DNA of 64,000 nt, from NCBI RefSeq assembly GCF_002208095.1, contig NZ_CP017990.1:1612001-1676000 (forward strand), in the 5' to 3' direction. Each line of letters opens with the position of its first letter. The stretch's first letter is position 1. Both the position numbers and the translations under genes were made by a program. Below, one piece after another: positions 34,645 to 44,253 of this stretch. Under the pieces are notes generated by a model. It did not search any database and was not told where the DNA came from. It saw only the letters and a program-made list of their open reading frames with translations. Source of the stretch: Enterobacter cloacae complex sp. ECNIH7. Lineage in GTDB: Bacteria > Pseudomonadota > Gammaproteobacteria > Enterobacterales > Enterobacteriaceae.

Positions 34645-35565
34645 ATGTTGAATTATGTTTGTAAACGCCTGCTGGGGCTTATTCCGACGCTGCTGATTGT
34701 GGCGGTCCTGGTGTTTTTGTTTGTCCATATGCTGCCGGGCGATCCGGCGCGTCTGGTCGCCGGGCCTGAGGCGGATGCCACCGTTATTGACCTGGTGCGT
34801 AAGCAGCTTGGTCTCGACCAGCCGCTGTATATGCAGTTTATCCACTATATCTGTAACGTTCTGCAGGGCGATTTTGGTATTTCGATGGTGTCGCGCCGTC
34901 CTGTGTCGGAGGAGATTGCCAGTCGCTTTATGCCGACATTCTGGTTAACGATAGCCAGCATGAGCTGGGCGGTCGTGTTTGGGCTTGGCGCCGGGATTAT
35001 CGCGGCCGTCTGGCGCAACCGCTGGCCGGACAAGCTCGGCATGGCGCTGGCGGTGACCGGCATCTCCTTCCCGGCGTTCGCGCTGGGGATGCTGCTGATG
35101 CAGATCTTCTCCGTCGAACTGGGCTGGCTGCCGACCGTCGGGGCCGATACCTGGAAGCATTACATCCTGCCTTCCATGACGCTGGGGGCTGCCGTTTCGG
35201 CGGTAATGGCGCGCTTTACCCGCGCCTCGTTCGTTGACGTGCTGAGCGAAGATTATATTCGCACCGCGCGGGCGAAAGGGGTCAGCGAGAAGTGGGTCAT
35301 TCTCAAGCACGGGTTTCGCAATGCGATGATCCCGGTGGTGACGATGATGGGGCTGCAGTTTGGCTTTCTGCTCGGCGGCTCGATCGTCGTGGAAAAGGTC
35401 TTCAACTGGCCGGGGCTGGGACGCCTGCTGGTCGATTCCGTCGAGATGCGCGACTACCCGGTGATCCAGGCGGAAGTCCTGCTTTTCTCGCTGGAGTTTA
35501 TTCTTATCAACTTAGTGGTGGACGTGCTCTACGCCGCCATTAACCCGGCCATCAGGTATAAGTAA
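34645..35565 (+). CDS. gsiC: Glutathione ABC importer permease GsiC
   Basis: A 306-residue inner-membrane permease with about six helices, equal in length to E. coli GsiC. The EAA loop that contacts the ATPase reads [20 protein letters not shown] and is followed by [11 protein letters not shown]. It starts five bases after gsiB and ends one base before gsiD, consistent with a single transcript. The N-terminus [17 protein letters not shown] is typical of dipeptide-type permeases. Confidence 0.95.
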   Translation: MLNYVCKRLLGLIPTLLIVAVLVFLFVHMLPGDPARLVAGPEADATVIDLVRKQLGLDQPLYMQFIHYICNVLQGDFGISMVSRRPVSEEIASRFMPTFWLTIASMSWAVVFGLGAGIIAAVWRNRWPDKLGMALAVTGISFPAFALGMLLMQIFSVELGWLPTVGADTWKHYILPSMTLGAAVSAVMARFTRASFVDVLSEDYIRTARAKGVSEKWVILKHGFRNAMIPVVTMMGLQFGFLLGGSIVVEKVFNWPGLGRLLVDSVEMRDYPVIQAEVLLFSLEFILINLVVDVLYAAINPAIRYK

Positions 35566-35566
35566 G

Positions 35567-36478
35567 ATGCGATTGTTGAACTGGCGACGTCAGGCCGTTT
35601 TAAACGCGATGCCGGGGCTAAAACCGGACCACGTCCGCACCCCGTGGTCTGAATTCTGGCGGCGTTTTCGCCGTCAGCCGGTCGCGATGACCGCGGGGCT
35701 GTTTGTGCTGCTGCTGATTGCGGTGGCGGCGATTGCGCCGTGGGTGGCACCGTTTGATGCGGAAAACTATTTTGACTACGACCGTCTGAACGACGGACCG
35801 TCGATGCTGCACTGGTTCGGCGTGGACTCCCTCGGGCGCGATATCTTTAGCCGCGTGCTGGTCGGGGCGCAAATCTCGCTTGCCGCCGGGGTGTTCGCGG
35901 TGCTGATCGGCGCGGCCATCGGTACCGTGCTGGGTCTCGTCGCCGGGTATTACGAAGGCTGGTGGGACCGCATCATCATGCGCATCTGCGACGTGCTGTT
36001 TGCGTTTCCCGGCATTTTGCTGGCGATTGCCGTGGTGGCGATCATGGGCAGCGGCATGGCGAACGTCATCATTGCGGTTGCGGTCTTTTCGATTCCGGCC
36101 TTTGCCCGCCTGGTGCGCGGCAACACGCTGGTGTTGAAACAGCAGACGTTTATCGAGTCCGCCCGCAGCATGGGGGCCAGCGACGCCACCATCCTCTTCA
36201 GCCATATTCTGCCGGGTACGGTGTCGTCCATCGTGGTCTATTTCACCATGCGCATCGGCGTGTCGATTATCTCGGCGGCCAGCCTGTCGTTTCTGGGGCT
36301 AGGCGCGCAGCCTCCGACGCCGGAGTGGGGCGCGATGCTGAACGAGGCGAGGGCGGATATGGTGATTGCGCCGCACGTGGCGATCTTCCCGAGTCTGGCG
36401 ATTTTCCTGACCGTGCTGGCGTTTAACCTGCTGGGGGACGGACTGCGCGACGCGCTGGATCCGAGGATTAAGGGGTAG
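35567..36478 (+). CDS. gsiD: Glutathione ABC importer permease GsiD
   Basis: The second permease, 303 residues, same length as E. coli GsiD. An N-terminal OppC-type segment ([18 protein letters not shown]) leads to about six helices. The EAA loop reads [20 protein letters not shown]. It pairs with GsiC. It is the last gene of iaaA-gsiABCD. In E. coli K-12 two cyclic-di-GMP genes (pdeI, dgcI) follow; here gsiD faces rimO across a repeat island. Confidence 0.95.
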   Translation: MRLLNWRRQAVLNAMPGLKPDHVRTPWSEFWRRFRRQPVAMTAGLFVLLLIAVAAIAPWVAPFDAENYFDYDRLNDGPSMLHWFGVDSLGRDIFSRVLVGAQISLAAGVFAVLIGAAIGTVLGLVAGYYEGWWDRIIMRICDVLFAFPGILLAIAVVAIMGSGMANVIIAVAVFSIPAFARLVRGNTLVLKQQTFIESARSMGASDATILFSHILPGTVSSIVVYFTMRIGVSIISAASLSFLGLGAQPPTPEWGAMLNEARADMVIAPHVAIFPSLAIFLTVLAFNLLGDGLRDALDPRIKG

Positions 36479-36489
36479 GCTTTTGCTTG

Positions 36490-36590
36490 CCCCTCACCCC
36501 GGCCCTCTCCCCAAAGGGGCGAGGGTGAAAAACCGCACCGAGCAGTCCCCTCTCACCAGTGGGGAGAGGGGTAGGGTGAGGGGGGAAAGG
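36490..36590. repeat. REP-like repeat island, copies 5a and 5b (inverted pair)
   Basis: Two copies of the second-half hairpin face each other. One reads CCCTCACCCCGGCCCTCTCC (about 36490-36525). The other reads CCCCTCTCACCAGTGGGGAG with the tail AGGGGTAGGGTGAGGGG (about 36546-36583). They fill the gap between the convergent genes gsiD and rimO and may stop transcripts from both sides. Confidence 0.78.
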
Positions 36591-36593
36591 AGA

Positions 36594-37919
36594 TTAAACC
36601 CGGCTACCCCACAGGTCATACTCGTCCGCGTTTTCAACCTTCACGCGAATAATATCACCCGGCTTGACGTTGGTTTCGCCGTTCAGGTACACCGCGCCGT
36701 CGATCTCAGGGGCGTCCGCCATGCTGCGGCCAATCGCGCCTTCTTCGTCCACTTCGTCAACGATGACCATGATCTCGCGGCCCACTTTTTCCTGCAGACG
36801 CTCGGCAGAGATCTGCTGCTGCAGCTGCATGAAGCGGTTCCAGCGCTCTTCTTTCACCTCTTCCGGCACCTGGTCCGCCAGCTCGTTGGCGGTTGCGCCT
36901 TCTACCGGGCTGTACTTGAAGCAGCCTACGCGGTCCAGACGCGCTTCTTTCAGGAAGTCGAGCAGCATCTGGAAGTCTTCTTCGGTTTCACCCGGGAAGC
37001 CGACGATGAAGGTGGAGCGCAGGGTCAGATCCGGGCAGATTTCACGCCACTGCTTGATGCGCGCCAGCTGGCGATCAACGGAGCCAGGACGCTTCATCAG
37101 CTTCAGGATACGCGGGCTGGCGTGCTGCAGCGGGATATCCAGGTACGGCAGAATTTTGCCTTCCGCCATCAGCGGGATCACGTCGTCAACGTGCGGGTAC
37201 GGATAGACGTAGTGCAGACGCGTCCAGATACCGAGTTTAGACAGCTGCTCGCACAGGCCGACCATGCTGGTTTTCACCGGCTCGCCGTTGTGGAAACCGG
37301 AGCGGTGTTTAACGTCCACCCCGTAAGCCGAAGTGTCCTGGGAGATGACCAGCAGCTCCTTCACGCCCGCGTCGGCCAGACGTTTAGCTTCCGCCAGCAC
37401 TTCGCCAATCGGACGGCTCACCAGATCGCCACGCATGGACGGGATGATGCAGAAAGTGCAGCGATGGTTGCAGCCTTCGGAAATTTTCAGGTACGCGTAG
37501 TGGCGCGGCGTCAGCTTTACGCCCTGCTCCGGCACCAGGCTCAGAAACGGGTTGTGCTTTGGTTTTGGCACGTAGTGATGAACATGTTCCAGCACCTGCT
37601 CGTAGCTGTGCGGGCCGGTGATCTCCAGCACCTTCGGGTGCACTTCGCGGATCTGGTCTTCTTTCGCACCCAGACAGCCGGTAACAATCACTTTGCCGTT
37701 TTCCGTCAGGGCCTCACCGATGGCTTCCAGTGATTCCTGAACCGCGCTGTCGATAAACCCGCAGGTGTTCACGATCACCATATCGGCGTTGTCGTAGCTT
37801 GGCACCACGTCATAGCCCTCGGTGCGCAGTTCGGTCAGGATGCGTTCGGAATCCACGAGGTTTTTCGGGCAGCCCAGGGAGACGAAGCCGATTTTCGGCT
37901 GGTGCGTAACATTGCTCAT
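36594..37919 (-). CDS. rimO: Ribosomal protein S12 methylthiotransferase RimO
   Basis: A 441-residue radical-SAM enzyme that adds a methylthio group to Asp89 of ribosomal protein S12. Domains in order: UPF0004 with three cluster Cys ([24 protein letters not shown]), radical SAM with [17 protein letters not shown], and a C-terminal TRAM domain ending [10 protein letters not shown]. The length is the same as in E. coli. The paralogue MiaB acts on tRNA; the end-to-end match and the context next to bssR favour RimO. Confidence 0.95.
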   Translation of the reverse strand: MSNVTHQPKIGFVSLGCPKNLVDSERILTELRTEGYDVVPSYDNADMVIVNTCGFIDSAVQESLEAIGEALTENGKVIVTGCLGAKEDQIREVHPKVLEITGPHSYEQVLEHVHHYVPKPKHNPFLSLVPEQGVKLTPRHYAYLKISEGCNHRCTFCIIPSMRGDLVSRPIGEVLAEAKRLADAGVKELLVISQDTSAYGVDVKHRSGFHNGEPVKTSMVGLCEQLSKLGIWTRLHYVYPYPHVDDVIPLMAEGKILPYLDIPLQHASPRILKLMKRPGSVDRQLARIKQWREICPDLTLRSTFIVGFPGETEEDFQMLLDFLKEARLDRVGCFKYSPVEGATANELADQVPEEVKEERWNRFMQLQQQISAERLQEKVGREIMVIVDEVDEEGAIGRSMADAPEIDGAVYLNGETNVKPGDIIRVKVENADEYDLWGSRV

Positions 37920-38135
37920 AGGTTAAAAATTCATCAATTATGGAGTTATCAGGGCGGGATTTTACAGCGTATCGCGGGGGATTTATACACTCTTTGCAAG
38001 GCGGATGCGCCGGGCGGACGTTGTAACATTGTAAATAATGTTAATCAGTTAATAAAAATTGATCCCAGGCATTAAACTGTACAAAAAATGTACTTATCCT
38101 GACTATGCACAATGGCTGACAGAGGAGGAAAGAGC

Positions 38136-38519
38136 ATGACCGTTGACAGACTTAAACGCGATCTGCTTACCAAGCTGATCAACGCCCGAATCGACCTGGC
38201 CGCGTACCTGCAGTTGAGGAAGGCAAAAGGGTATATGTCAGTCAGCGAAAGCGAACATCTGCGTGATAACCTGTTTGAACTTTGCAATTTCATGCGTGAA
38301 AAAGCACCGACCCTGAAGGCGAAATACGGCGAAAGTGAGCTGATCGCCCTGCGCCGCGCCGCTGAGGTGCTTTCCATCGCTGGGGTATGTTTGATGAACG
38401 GACGCCACGACTGCCCGAATTTTATCGCTGTTAACGCGGAGAAGCTTGAAAACTGCCTGACCACGCTCTCTCTATGCATCATGTGCCTGAACGAGCACGA
38501 GAAGCTTGAACAGCACTGA
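38136..38519 (+). CDS. bssR: Biofilm formation regulator BssR
   Basis: A 127-residue protein of the same length as E. coli BssR (YliH), which affects biofilm formation through signalling molecules. The shared core is RIDLAAYLQLRKAKGYMSVSE and the end is HDCPNFIAVNAEKLENCL. No DNA-binding fold is obvious, so its molecular role is unclear. The middle (residues 45-75) is clearly less conserved. The start at 38136 has GGAGGAAAGAGC just before it. An earlier ATG at 38112 lacks a ribosome site. A GTACA-N5-TGTAC palindrome lies about 50 bases upstream. Confidence 0.88.
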   Translation: MTVDRLKRDLLTKLINARIDLAAYLQLRKAKGYMSVSESEHLRDNLFELCNFMREKAPTLKAKYGESELIALRRAAEVLSIAGVCLMNGRHDCPNFIAVNAEKLENCLTTLSLCIMCLNEHEKLEQH

Positions 38520-38625
38520 CCCAGGGGGAGGCAACTCCCCCTTCTGATTAAGCTTTTGTAAAAGTGGTAACGCGTCCGGATGCAGTGGCTAACCTTTATG
38601 CCATATGCCGATAAAGGAGCGCGTT

Positions 38626-39744
38626 ATGCCTCGATCCTCGCTAATTTCCCTGCCTGCGCTGTTAATTCCGTTTTCGCTTCTTGCTGCCCCGGAGGCGGTC
38701 AAGGTCGAGGTGCTGCAAAACAAACTCGATCATCCCTGGTCTCTGGCGTTTCTGCCGGACAATAAAGGCCTGCTGGTGACCCTGAAGGGCGGTCAGCTCA
38801 AACGCTGGCAGGCCGGAAAAGGGCTGTCCGATCCGATTGTCGGCGTGCCGAAGGTCTGGGCAAACGGTCAGGGAGGATTGCTGGACGTGGTCCTCGCCCC
38901 GGATTTTGAAAAATCGCGCCGCGTCTGGCTGAGCTTCGCCGAAGCCGGAAGTGACGGCAAAGCCGGAACGGCGGTGGGCTATGGCCGGTTAAGCGATGAT
39001 TTTACGCGCATTGAAACCTTCCAGGTGGTGTTCCGCCAGATGCCGAAACTCTCCACAGGTAACCATTTTGGTGGGCGGCTGGTATTCGACGGCAAAGGCT
39101 CGCTCTTTATCGGACTCGGCGAGAACAACCAGCGCCCGACGGCGCAGGATCTGGATAAATTGCAGGGTAAAGTGGTGCGCCTCACCGAAGACGGAAAAGT
39201 GCCGCCGGATAACCCGTTTGTGAATACCCCCGGCGCGCGACCCGAAATCTGGTCTTACGGCATTCGCAACCCGCAGGGGATGGCGATGAATCCCTGGAGC
39301 GACGCGCTGTGGCTGAACGAGCACGGCCCGCGCGGCGGGGATGAGATCAACATTCCGGAGAAAGGAAAGAACTACGGCTGGCCGCTGGCGACGCACGGCA
39401 TTAACTACAGCGGTCTGAAAATTCCTGAAGCCAAAGGCGAACACGTTGAGGGAACCGAAAAACCGCTGTTCGTCTGGAAAGTGTCGCCCGCCGTGAGCGG
39501 TATGGCGTTTTACAACAGCGACGTCTTCCCGCAGTGGAAAAACAAGCTGTTTATCGGCGCGCTGAAGGAAAAGGACGTTATCGTGCTGAGCGTGGAGGGC
39601 AATAAGGTAACGGAGGACGGGCGAATTCTGGGCGACCGGGATAAACGTATTCGCGATGTGCGGGTGGGGCCGGACGGCTATTTATATGTGCTGACCGACG
39701 AGACGGACGGGCAGCTGTTAAAAGTCAGCCCGTCCGGTGCGTAA
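38626..39744 (+). CDS. yliI: PQQ-dependent soluble aldose sugar dehydrogenase YliI
   Basis: A periplasmic quinoprotein of 372 residues (E. coli 371). The signal peptide covers about 20 residues, ending LLAAP. The rest is a six-bladed beta-propeller of the soluble glucose-dehydrogenase class, with GNHFGGRLVFDGKG, GIRNPQGMAMNPW, NEHGPRGGDEINI and KNYGWP. It oxidises aldose sugars with pyrroloquinoline quinone, which must come from outside or from a pqq operon not in this window. The start at 38626 has AAGGAG before it; an upstream ATG at 38605 would spoil the signal peptide. The stop touches the convergent stop of gstB. Confidence 0.92.
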   Translation: MPRSSLISLPALLIPFSLLAAPEAVKVEVLQNKLDHPWSLAFLPDNKGLLVTLKGGQLKRWQAGKGLSDPIVGVPKVWANGQGGLLDVVLAPDFEKSRRVWLSFAEAGSDGKAGTAVGYGRLSDDFTRIETFQVVFRQMPKLSTGNHFGGRLVFDGKGSLFIGLGENNQRPTAQDLDKLQGKVVRLTEDGKVPPDNPFVNTPGARPEIWSYGIRNPQGMAMNPWSDALWLNEHGPRGGDEINIPEKGKNYGWPLATHGINYSGLKIPEAKGEHVEGTEKPLFVWKVSPAVSGMAFYNSDVFPQWKNKLFIGALKEKDVIVLSVEGNKVTEDGRILGDRDKRIRDVRVGPDGYLYVLTDETDGQLLKVSPSGA

Positions 39745-40371
39745 TCAGGTGACCGGGATCATTACCACGTTGCGGTACGCCGGGCGATCGCTCAGCTGTT
39801 TCAGCCAGCGCTCAAGGTGCGGGCGCGGCGTCCACTTCAGGCCCATGTTGGTCAGGTTCCAGACGAACGGCGCAACGGCGATATCGCCTGTGCCGAACGC
39901 CTCGCCGGAGAACCAGGCGTGCTTCGCCAGCTCGTCATCCATCATCGCGAAAAGATTTTCGCAGGCATCCTGCGCGGCGTGAATCGCGGGATAATCGCGT
40001 TCGGCTTCCGGCGTGCGGATAAGTCCCATCAGGATCACGCGGTGGGTTGGCGAAAGCGTCTGGTTCGCCCAGTCCATCCACTTTTCGCCCTGGGCGCGCT
40101 GCGCCGGGTTTTCTACCCACAGACGCCCTTGACCGTACTGGGCGGCGAGGTAACGCACAATGGTGTTAGATTCCCAAAGCGTCGCGTCGGTTTCATCATC
40201 GCGCAGCAGCGGCACCAGGCCGTTCGGGTTCATGGCCAGATAGTCGGCCTCTTTATTCACGCCGAACGACATGCCGGCCATGATTTGATTGAACGGTAAA
40301 TCCAGCTCCTCGAGCGTCCAGAGCACTTTCTTAACGTTGGTCGAGTTGTTCCTGCCCCAAAGCGTAATCAT
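39745..40371 (-). CDS. gstB: Glutathione S-transferase GstB
   Basis: A cytoplasmic glutathione transferase of 208 residues, equal to E. coli GstB (YliJ), which acts on bromoacetate and iodoacetate. The thioredoxin-like N-terminal domain starts [20 protein letters not shown], with the cis-Pro region NPNGLVPLL and the Glu-Ser glutathione contact [11 protein letters not shown]. An all-helical C-terminal domain follows (about residues 88-208). It is monocistronic, convergent with yliI and preceded by AGGAGTAAAT. Confidence 0.93.
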   Translation of the reverse strand: MITLWGRNNSTNVKKVLWTLEELDLPFNQIMAGMSFGVNKEADYLAMNPNGLVPLLRDDETDATLWESNTIVRYLAAQYGQGRLWVENPAQRAQGEKWMDWANQTLSPTHRVILMGLIRTPEAERDYPAIHAAQDACENLFAMMDDELAKHAWFSGEAFGTGDIAVAPFVWNLTNMGLKWTPRPHLERWLKQLSDRPAYRNVVMIPVT

Positions 40372-40611
40372 ATTTACTCCTGATGAGATGTGAATCCGGG
40401 TCAGCTTTCGCCATGGTGAGATAAACCTAACAATTACGCAACAGAAGACAAAAAAATCGTCTGAATCAAAGCGTATCTGAATGTTATTGCATAAACTTTA
40501 ATAACTTTACCCTCGTTGGGTTTCTTTAACCGTTTTAGTGCGCTATTACTCATCGCTTCTTGCGACACGGTGATGTGACGTAATTTTTGAATGGACACTC
40601 GGGTGGCATTT

Positions 40612-41817
40612 ATGACGCGTAAAATGACTTCTCTGCGCAGCCTTGCGACAGGCTCTGCGCTCCTTTTCCTGTTTGCACCAACGCTCTACGCAGCTGAACA
40701 GGCTGCGCCCGAAGCGCCGCCTGTGGATGCGCGCGCCTGGATCCTGATGGACTACTCCAGCGGTAAAGTGCTGGCGGAAGGCAATGCGGATGAGAAACTC
40801 GATCCGGCAAGCCTGACCAAAATCATGACCAGCTATGTGGTTGGCCAGGCGTTGAAAGCGGGCAAGATCAAGCTGGACGATATGGTCACTATCGGGAAAG
40901 ATGCCTGGGCGACCGGCAACCCGGCGCTGCGGGGCTCTTCGGTGATGTTCTTGAAGCCGGGGGATCAGGTCTCAGTTTCCGATCTGAACAAAGGGGTAAT
41001 TATTCAGTCGGGAAATGATGCTTGTATCGCGCTGGCCGATTACGTTGCCGGCAGTCAGGATTCTTTCATTGGTTTGATGAATGGCTACGCGCAGAAATTA
41101 GGCTTAACCAACACCACGTTCAAAACGGTTCACGGTCTGGATGCACCGGGACAGTTCAGTACCGCGCGCGACATGGCGCTGCTGGGGAAAGCGCTGATCC
41201 ACGACGTGCCGGATGAATACGCCATCCACAAAGAGAAAGAGTTTACCTTCAATAAAATCCGCCAGCCGAACCGCAACCGCCTGCTGTGGAGCAGCAACGT
41301 TAACGTGGACGGAATGAAAACCGGCACCACGGCGGGCGCAGGCTATAACCTGGTGGCCTCCGCGACCCAGGGCGACATGCGCCTGATTTCGGTGGTGCTG
41401 GGCACCAAAACCGACCGTATTCGCTTTAATGAGTCAGAAAAACTGCTGACCTGGGGCTTCCGCTTCTATGAGACCGTGACGCCGATTAAACCGGATGCCA
41501 CGTTCGTCAGCCAGCGCGTCTGGTTTGGCGACAAGAGTGAGGTCAATCTCGGGGCGGGTGAAGGCGGCTCGGTGACCATTCCGCGCGGTCAGCTAAAAAA
41601 CCTGAAGGCCAGCTATACCCTGACCGACCCGCAGCTCACGGCTCCGCTGAAAAAAGGCCAGGTGGTCGGGACGATTGATTTCCAGCTAAACGGGAAGTCG
41701 ATTGAACAGCGTCCGCTGATTGTGATGGAAGCGGTGGAAGAGGGCGGCTTCTTCAGCCGGATGTGGGATTTCGTGATGATGAAATTCCACGGGTGGTTTG
41801 GCAGCTGGTTCAGCTAA
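40612..41817 (+). CDS. dacC: D-alanyl-D-alanine carboxypeptidase DacC (PBP6)
   Basis: A penicillin-binding protein of 401 residues (E. coli 400). It trims the terminal D-Ala from peptidoglycan pentapeptides, mainly in stationary phase. It has a signal peptide of about 28 residues (cleavage after LYAA). The active-site motifs are Ser67-x-x-Lys (SLTK), SGN and KTGTT. The C-terminus [20 protein letters not shown] is an amphipathic membrane anchor. The start is taken as the ATG at 40612; MTSLRS, four codons further on, is also possible. Confidence 0.95.
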   Translation: MTRKMTSLRSLATGSALLFLFAPTLYAAEQAAPEAPPVDARAWILMDYSSGKVLAEGNADEKLDPASLTKIMTSYVVGQALKAGKIKLDDMVTIGKDAWATGNPALRGSSVMFLKPGDQVSVSDLNKGVIIQSGNDACIALADYVAGSQDSFIGLMNGYAQKLGLTNTTFKTVHGLDAPGQFSTARDMALLGKALIHDVPDEYAIHKEKEFTFNKIRQPNRNRLLWSSNVNVDGMKTGTTAGAGYNLVASATQGDMRLISVVLGTKTDRIRFNESEKLLTWGFRFYETVTPIKPDATFVSQRVWFGDKSEVNLGAGEGGSVTIPRGQLKNLKASYTLTDPQLTAPLKKGQVVGTIDFQLNGKSIEQRPLIVMEAVEEGGFFSRMWDFVMMKFHGWFGSWFS

Positions 41818-41824
41818 GTTTTTT

Positions 41825-41850
41825 GCCGGGTAGCGCTGCGCTTACCCGGC
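41825..41850 (+). terminator. REP-type hairpin after dacC
   Basis: GCCGGGTA (41825-41832) pairs with TACCCGGC (41843-41850) and is followed by CTGTGTTTTTT. It has the shape of a classical REP unit and probably ends dacC transcription. Confidence 0.75.
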
Positions 41851-41859
41851 CTGTGTTTT

Positions 41860-41910
41860 TTCTCCCTCTCCCTGTGGGAGAGGGCCGGGGTGAGGGCATC
41901 AGACCGCACC
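41860..41910. repeat. REP-like repeat, copy 6 (single hairpin form)
   Basis: CCCTCTCCC and GGGAGAGGG form the hairpin, preceded by TTTTTTCT and followed by CCGGGGTGAGGGCATCAG, as in copy 3. It lies between the convergent genes dacC and deoR. Confidence 0.82.
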
Positions 41911-41914
41911 CCTC

Positions 41915-42673
41915 TTAATACATCAACTTCACCTGCTGCGCCTTCGCGTGGGCCACAATCTCGTCGTCCGGGCGGCAGTCGCTGACGATGGCGTCAAACT
42001 GCGCCAGCTCCCCCATTCTTGCCGAACGCACCTTGCCAAACTTGCTGTGATCGACCACCAGCACATGATACTGCGCCGCGCTTAACGCCCAGTGCTTCAC
42101 CGGCAGCTCTTCCAGGTTAAAGCAGGTCGCGCCCTGACGCACGTTGACGCCTGCGGCGGAATAAAACGCAATGTCCGGGCAGAGATTGCTGAGCGTATCC
42201 TGCAGGTTAAGCGGCTTAAAGATGGCGTTGCTGGCGTGAAACTCGCCGCCGCAGAGGATCACCCGGCACTCGGGTTTCTCCTGCAGCGCCAGAAAGGTGT
42301 TCAGGGAGTAGCACACGGCGGTAAAAGGGATGCTGCTGTCGATAGCTTCGATAATCCACGGCGTGGTGGTTCCGCAGTCAAAAAACAGCGTCTGGTGCGG
42401 CTGTACCAGTGAGGCCGCAAGCCGGGCGGCCTTACGCTTCTCTTCCACCAGGCGCGTCTTCTGGTCGCTGATCAGATAATGGCTGGCGCTACGCGGCTCA
42501 AGCACAATATACCCGCCCAGCAGCACGACGGGCGCGCTTTCGCTGTTCAGATCCCGACGAATGGTCATCTCTGAGACGCCGAGGAGATTGGCGGCTTCCT
42601 TAAGATGCAGCTTATCGCTGCGCTTCAGCGCCTGTAGCAGCTGAGCAATGCGGTCATCGCGACGTGTTTCCAT
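41915..42673 (-). CDS. deoR: Deoxyribose operon repressor DeoR
   Basis: A 252-residue regulator, the same length as E. coli DeoR, which represses the deo nucleoside catabolism genes and responds to deoxyribose 5-phosphate. The DeoR helix-turn-helix is LHLKEAANLLGVSEMTIRRD. The sugar-phosphate domain has FFDCGTTTPWIIEAI and DHSKFGKVRSARMG. The similarity covers the whole chain. It sits in its usual place between dacC and ybjG. The known DeoR operator (TGTTAGAATTCTAACA) was not seen in the window, so its targets lie elsewhere. Confidence 0.95.
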   Translation of the reverse strand: METRRDDRIAQLLQALKRSDKLHLKEAANLLGVSEMTIRRDLNSESAPVVLLGGYIVLEPRSASHYLISDQKTRLVEEKRKAARLAASLVQPHQTLFFDCGTTTPWIIEAIDSSIPFTAVCYSLNTFLALQEKPECRVILCGGEFHASNAIFKPLNLQDTLSNLCPDIAFYSAAGVNVRQGATCFNLEELPVKHWALSAAQYHVLVVDHSKFGKVRSARMGELAQFDAIVSDCRPDDEIVAHAKAQQVKLMY

Positions 42674-42683
42674 AGTTCCTCGG

Positions 42684-42717
42684 GATAAAAAAGTGAACCC
42701 CCGCAGGGCGGGGGTTC
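42684..42717 (-). terminator. Strong terminator of the PAP2-ybjG operon
   Basis: GAACCCCCGC (42695-42704) pairs with GCGGGGGTTC (42708-42717) over a three-base loop. On the minus strand it is followed by ACTTTTTTA. It lies between ybjG and deoR. Confidence 0.93.
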
Positions 42718-42740
42718 AAGTGTAACCTGTCAGGTTGGGG

Positions 42741-43349
42741 TTAGTCACGTATCCAGCCTTTGCGGATCGGGATAGCGAAAATGGCGCGATAGAGCGAAGA
42801 CAGCGTGCGGTAGAGCGCTTCACCGAAGAGGCTCCACAGGATAGCCGCGCTCACGCAGCCAATCATCCCGACCAGGAAACCGCCCACCATATCCAGCGGC
42901 CAGTGAACGCCCAGGTAAACGCGAGACCAGGCGATTGCCAGGGCCGCCACCATCAGGACCGCGCCGGACCACAGGCGATGCCAGAACAGGAAAGCCAGCG
43001 CGAAGGTGAAGATCACCGTACCGTGATCGCTCGGGAACGAGTCATCCGGCGCGTGGTGCAGGAAGGTATAGCCGACGTGATCAACAAAAGGACGATCGTG
43101 CGGGAAGACATGGCCGAGAATGTAGCTGACCAGGACGCTTACCCCGAGCGCCATCGCCACTTTAATCACCAGCTGGCGCTGCGCCTTCACCTGGCTGCGG
43201 GGCCCCCACAGCCAGAGAATCGCAGCCAGTGCAGGCACGATGCTGATCAGATCTTTTGCCAGAAAGGTGGCAAAATCGATCGTCCACTCAGGCGAGGCTG
43301 GCGTGGCGTTGATCAGATAAAACAGCTGATAATTCAGATTCTCTAACAT
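42741..43349 (-). CDS. ybjG: Undecaprenyl pyrophosphate phosphatase YbjG
   Basis: Inner-membrane PAP2 phosphatase of 202 residues (E. coli 198). It recycles the peptidoglycan carrier lipid and gives bacitracin resistance when overproduced. The PAP2 motifs are intact: HVFPHDRPF (with the RP of the first motif), PSDHGTVIF and SRVYLGVHWPLDM. The start at 43349 is MLENLNYQLF, as in E. coli; it lies seven bases after the stop of the upstream PAP2 gene. ybjG is a known PmrA target in enteric bacteria, and here the PmrA box stands before the upstream gene, so the pair should be induced together. Confidence 0.93.
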   Translation of the reverse strand: MLENLNYQLFYLINATPASPEWTIDFATFLAKDLISIVPALAAILWLWGPRSQVKAQRQLVIKVAMALGVSVLVSYILGHVFPHDRPFVDHVGYTFLHHAPDDSFPSDHGTVIFTFALAFLFWHRLWSGAVLMVAALAIAWSRVYLGVHWPLDMVGGFLVGMIGCVSAAILWSLFGEALYRTLSSLYRAIFAIPIRKGWIRD

Positions 43350-43356
43350 AGCGTTA

Positions 43357-44085
43357 TCACTCTTTAGCAAACCGGGTGGAAATAAGTCCGTAGACAACCA
43401 CCTGGGAAAACCAGACCCACCACCCGGCCCACAGGTTGTGAGAGAAAAAATGCGCCCCGCGCATGACCTGGCCGTAGCCCATCGCCAGACCTAACACCAC
43501 GCCCAGCGCGACGAAGCACCAGGCGAGACGCGGACGCTCGCGCCAGAAGGCAAAAAACAGCCCCATCACCATAAAGCCGCTGGAGGCATGACCGCCGGGA
43601 AAACAGCGCCCCGGACCGCTGTCAGCAGGGACGGTGCTGAACAGGGGATAAGACATAGCCTTACCGCCATATTCCACCAGATCCCACGGGCAGCTGTGAT
43701 GGCTCACGCTTTTCAGCACGCCTACCACCAGCGCGCCAACGCCCATCAGCAGCGCCGCCGTGACCAGCCTTGCGTTGCGCTTCCAGGCGCCGTAAAACAG
43801 CGCCACGGCGCCTAAGCCGATGGCGATGTACTTCGCCAGGCGGTGGTTCAGCAGATCCAGCAGGTGGTCCTTCTGCAGCGGAAAGCTCTGCGTTGCCGCG
43901 TCATACCAAAAGGAGGTGATCCATCTGTCGAGCGCTTCACTGCGCGATAGCCACGTAAACACCACGGCAAGGGCAATCAGTATGAAAAGCTGATAACCAT
44001 AAAAGCGGCCCGGTAAGCGGTAAAGTCGTTTTGTCTTATTTGTCTGTAAGTTAGACAATTCTGAACGGCTGGAGGTGAGTGCCAT
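43357..44085 (-). CDS. Divergent PAP2-family membrane phosphatase
   Basis: A 242-residue protein with about six helices. It has no counterpart at this site in E. coli K-12, where ybjG follows mdfA directly. PAP2 motifs are present in altered form: K-x6-CP in VLKSVSHHSCPWD instead of K-x6-RP, PGGH in CFPGGHASSGF, and GQVMRGAHFFSH, where the usual SR and the final Asp are replaced. This pattern is shared by a widespread subgroup usually annotated only as a PAP2 phosphatase. The substrate is unknown; lipid A, undecaprenyl or phosphatidylglycerol phosphates are candidates. It leads the operon with ybjG behind a PmrA box. Confidence 0.85.
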   Translation of the reverse strand: MALTSSRSELSNLQTNKTKRLYRLPGRFYGYQLFILIALAVVFTWLSRSEALDRWITSFWYDAATQSFPLQKDHLLDLLNHRLAKYIAIGLGAVALFYGAWKRNARLVTAALLMGVGALVVGVLKSVSHHSCPWDLVEYGGKAMSYPLFSTVPADSGPGRCFPGGHASSGFMVMGLFFAFWRERPRLAWCFVALGVVLGLAMGYGQVMRGAHFFSHNLWAGWWVWFSQVVVYGLISTRFAKE

Positions 44086-44115
44086 AATTTGGGATCGTTG
44101 ACGAGTAATCGGGCT

Positions 44116-44148
44116 ATCATAAAAGTGTCAACTTAAGGAAACCTTAAA
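44116..44148 (-). promoter_or_regulatory. PmrA (BasR) box and promoter before the PAP2-ybjG operon
   Basis: CTTAAG-GAAAC-CTTAAA (44132-44148) fits the PmrA box pattern of two TTAA half-sites five bases apart. Next to it, on the minus strand, is a perfect -35-like TTGACA (44126-44131). A TATGAT (44116-44121) could be the -10 if the box itself replaces the -35. The PAP2 start codon is 31 bases further on. Confidence 0.78.
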
Positions 44149-44253
44149 CGAAGACGATATGTGCTTTATTTCTGTTTATCCTCGATAAATCACTATCTCG
44201 GGCTGCGGCATTTCATTAAACTCGTCGCGATTTTGTCATTATAAAGAGATTGC

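Noticed and set aside
38079..38093. GTACA-N5-TGTAC palindrome before bssR as an operator
   Set aside because: Arms of only five bases in A/T-rich DNA; expected by chance often enough that I do not list it as a feature.
38523..38542. Hairpin after bssR as a terminator
   Set aside because: A good stem (AGGGGGAG with CTCCCCCT) but no T run follows; function uncertain.
41915..42673. DeoR as regulator of the ybiU/ybiV/ybiY/fsaA site
   Set aside because: The gene is a true deoR orthologue and its known operator, TGTTAGAATTCTAACA, does not resemble CTTTCATTCGAAAG.
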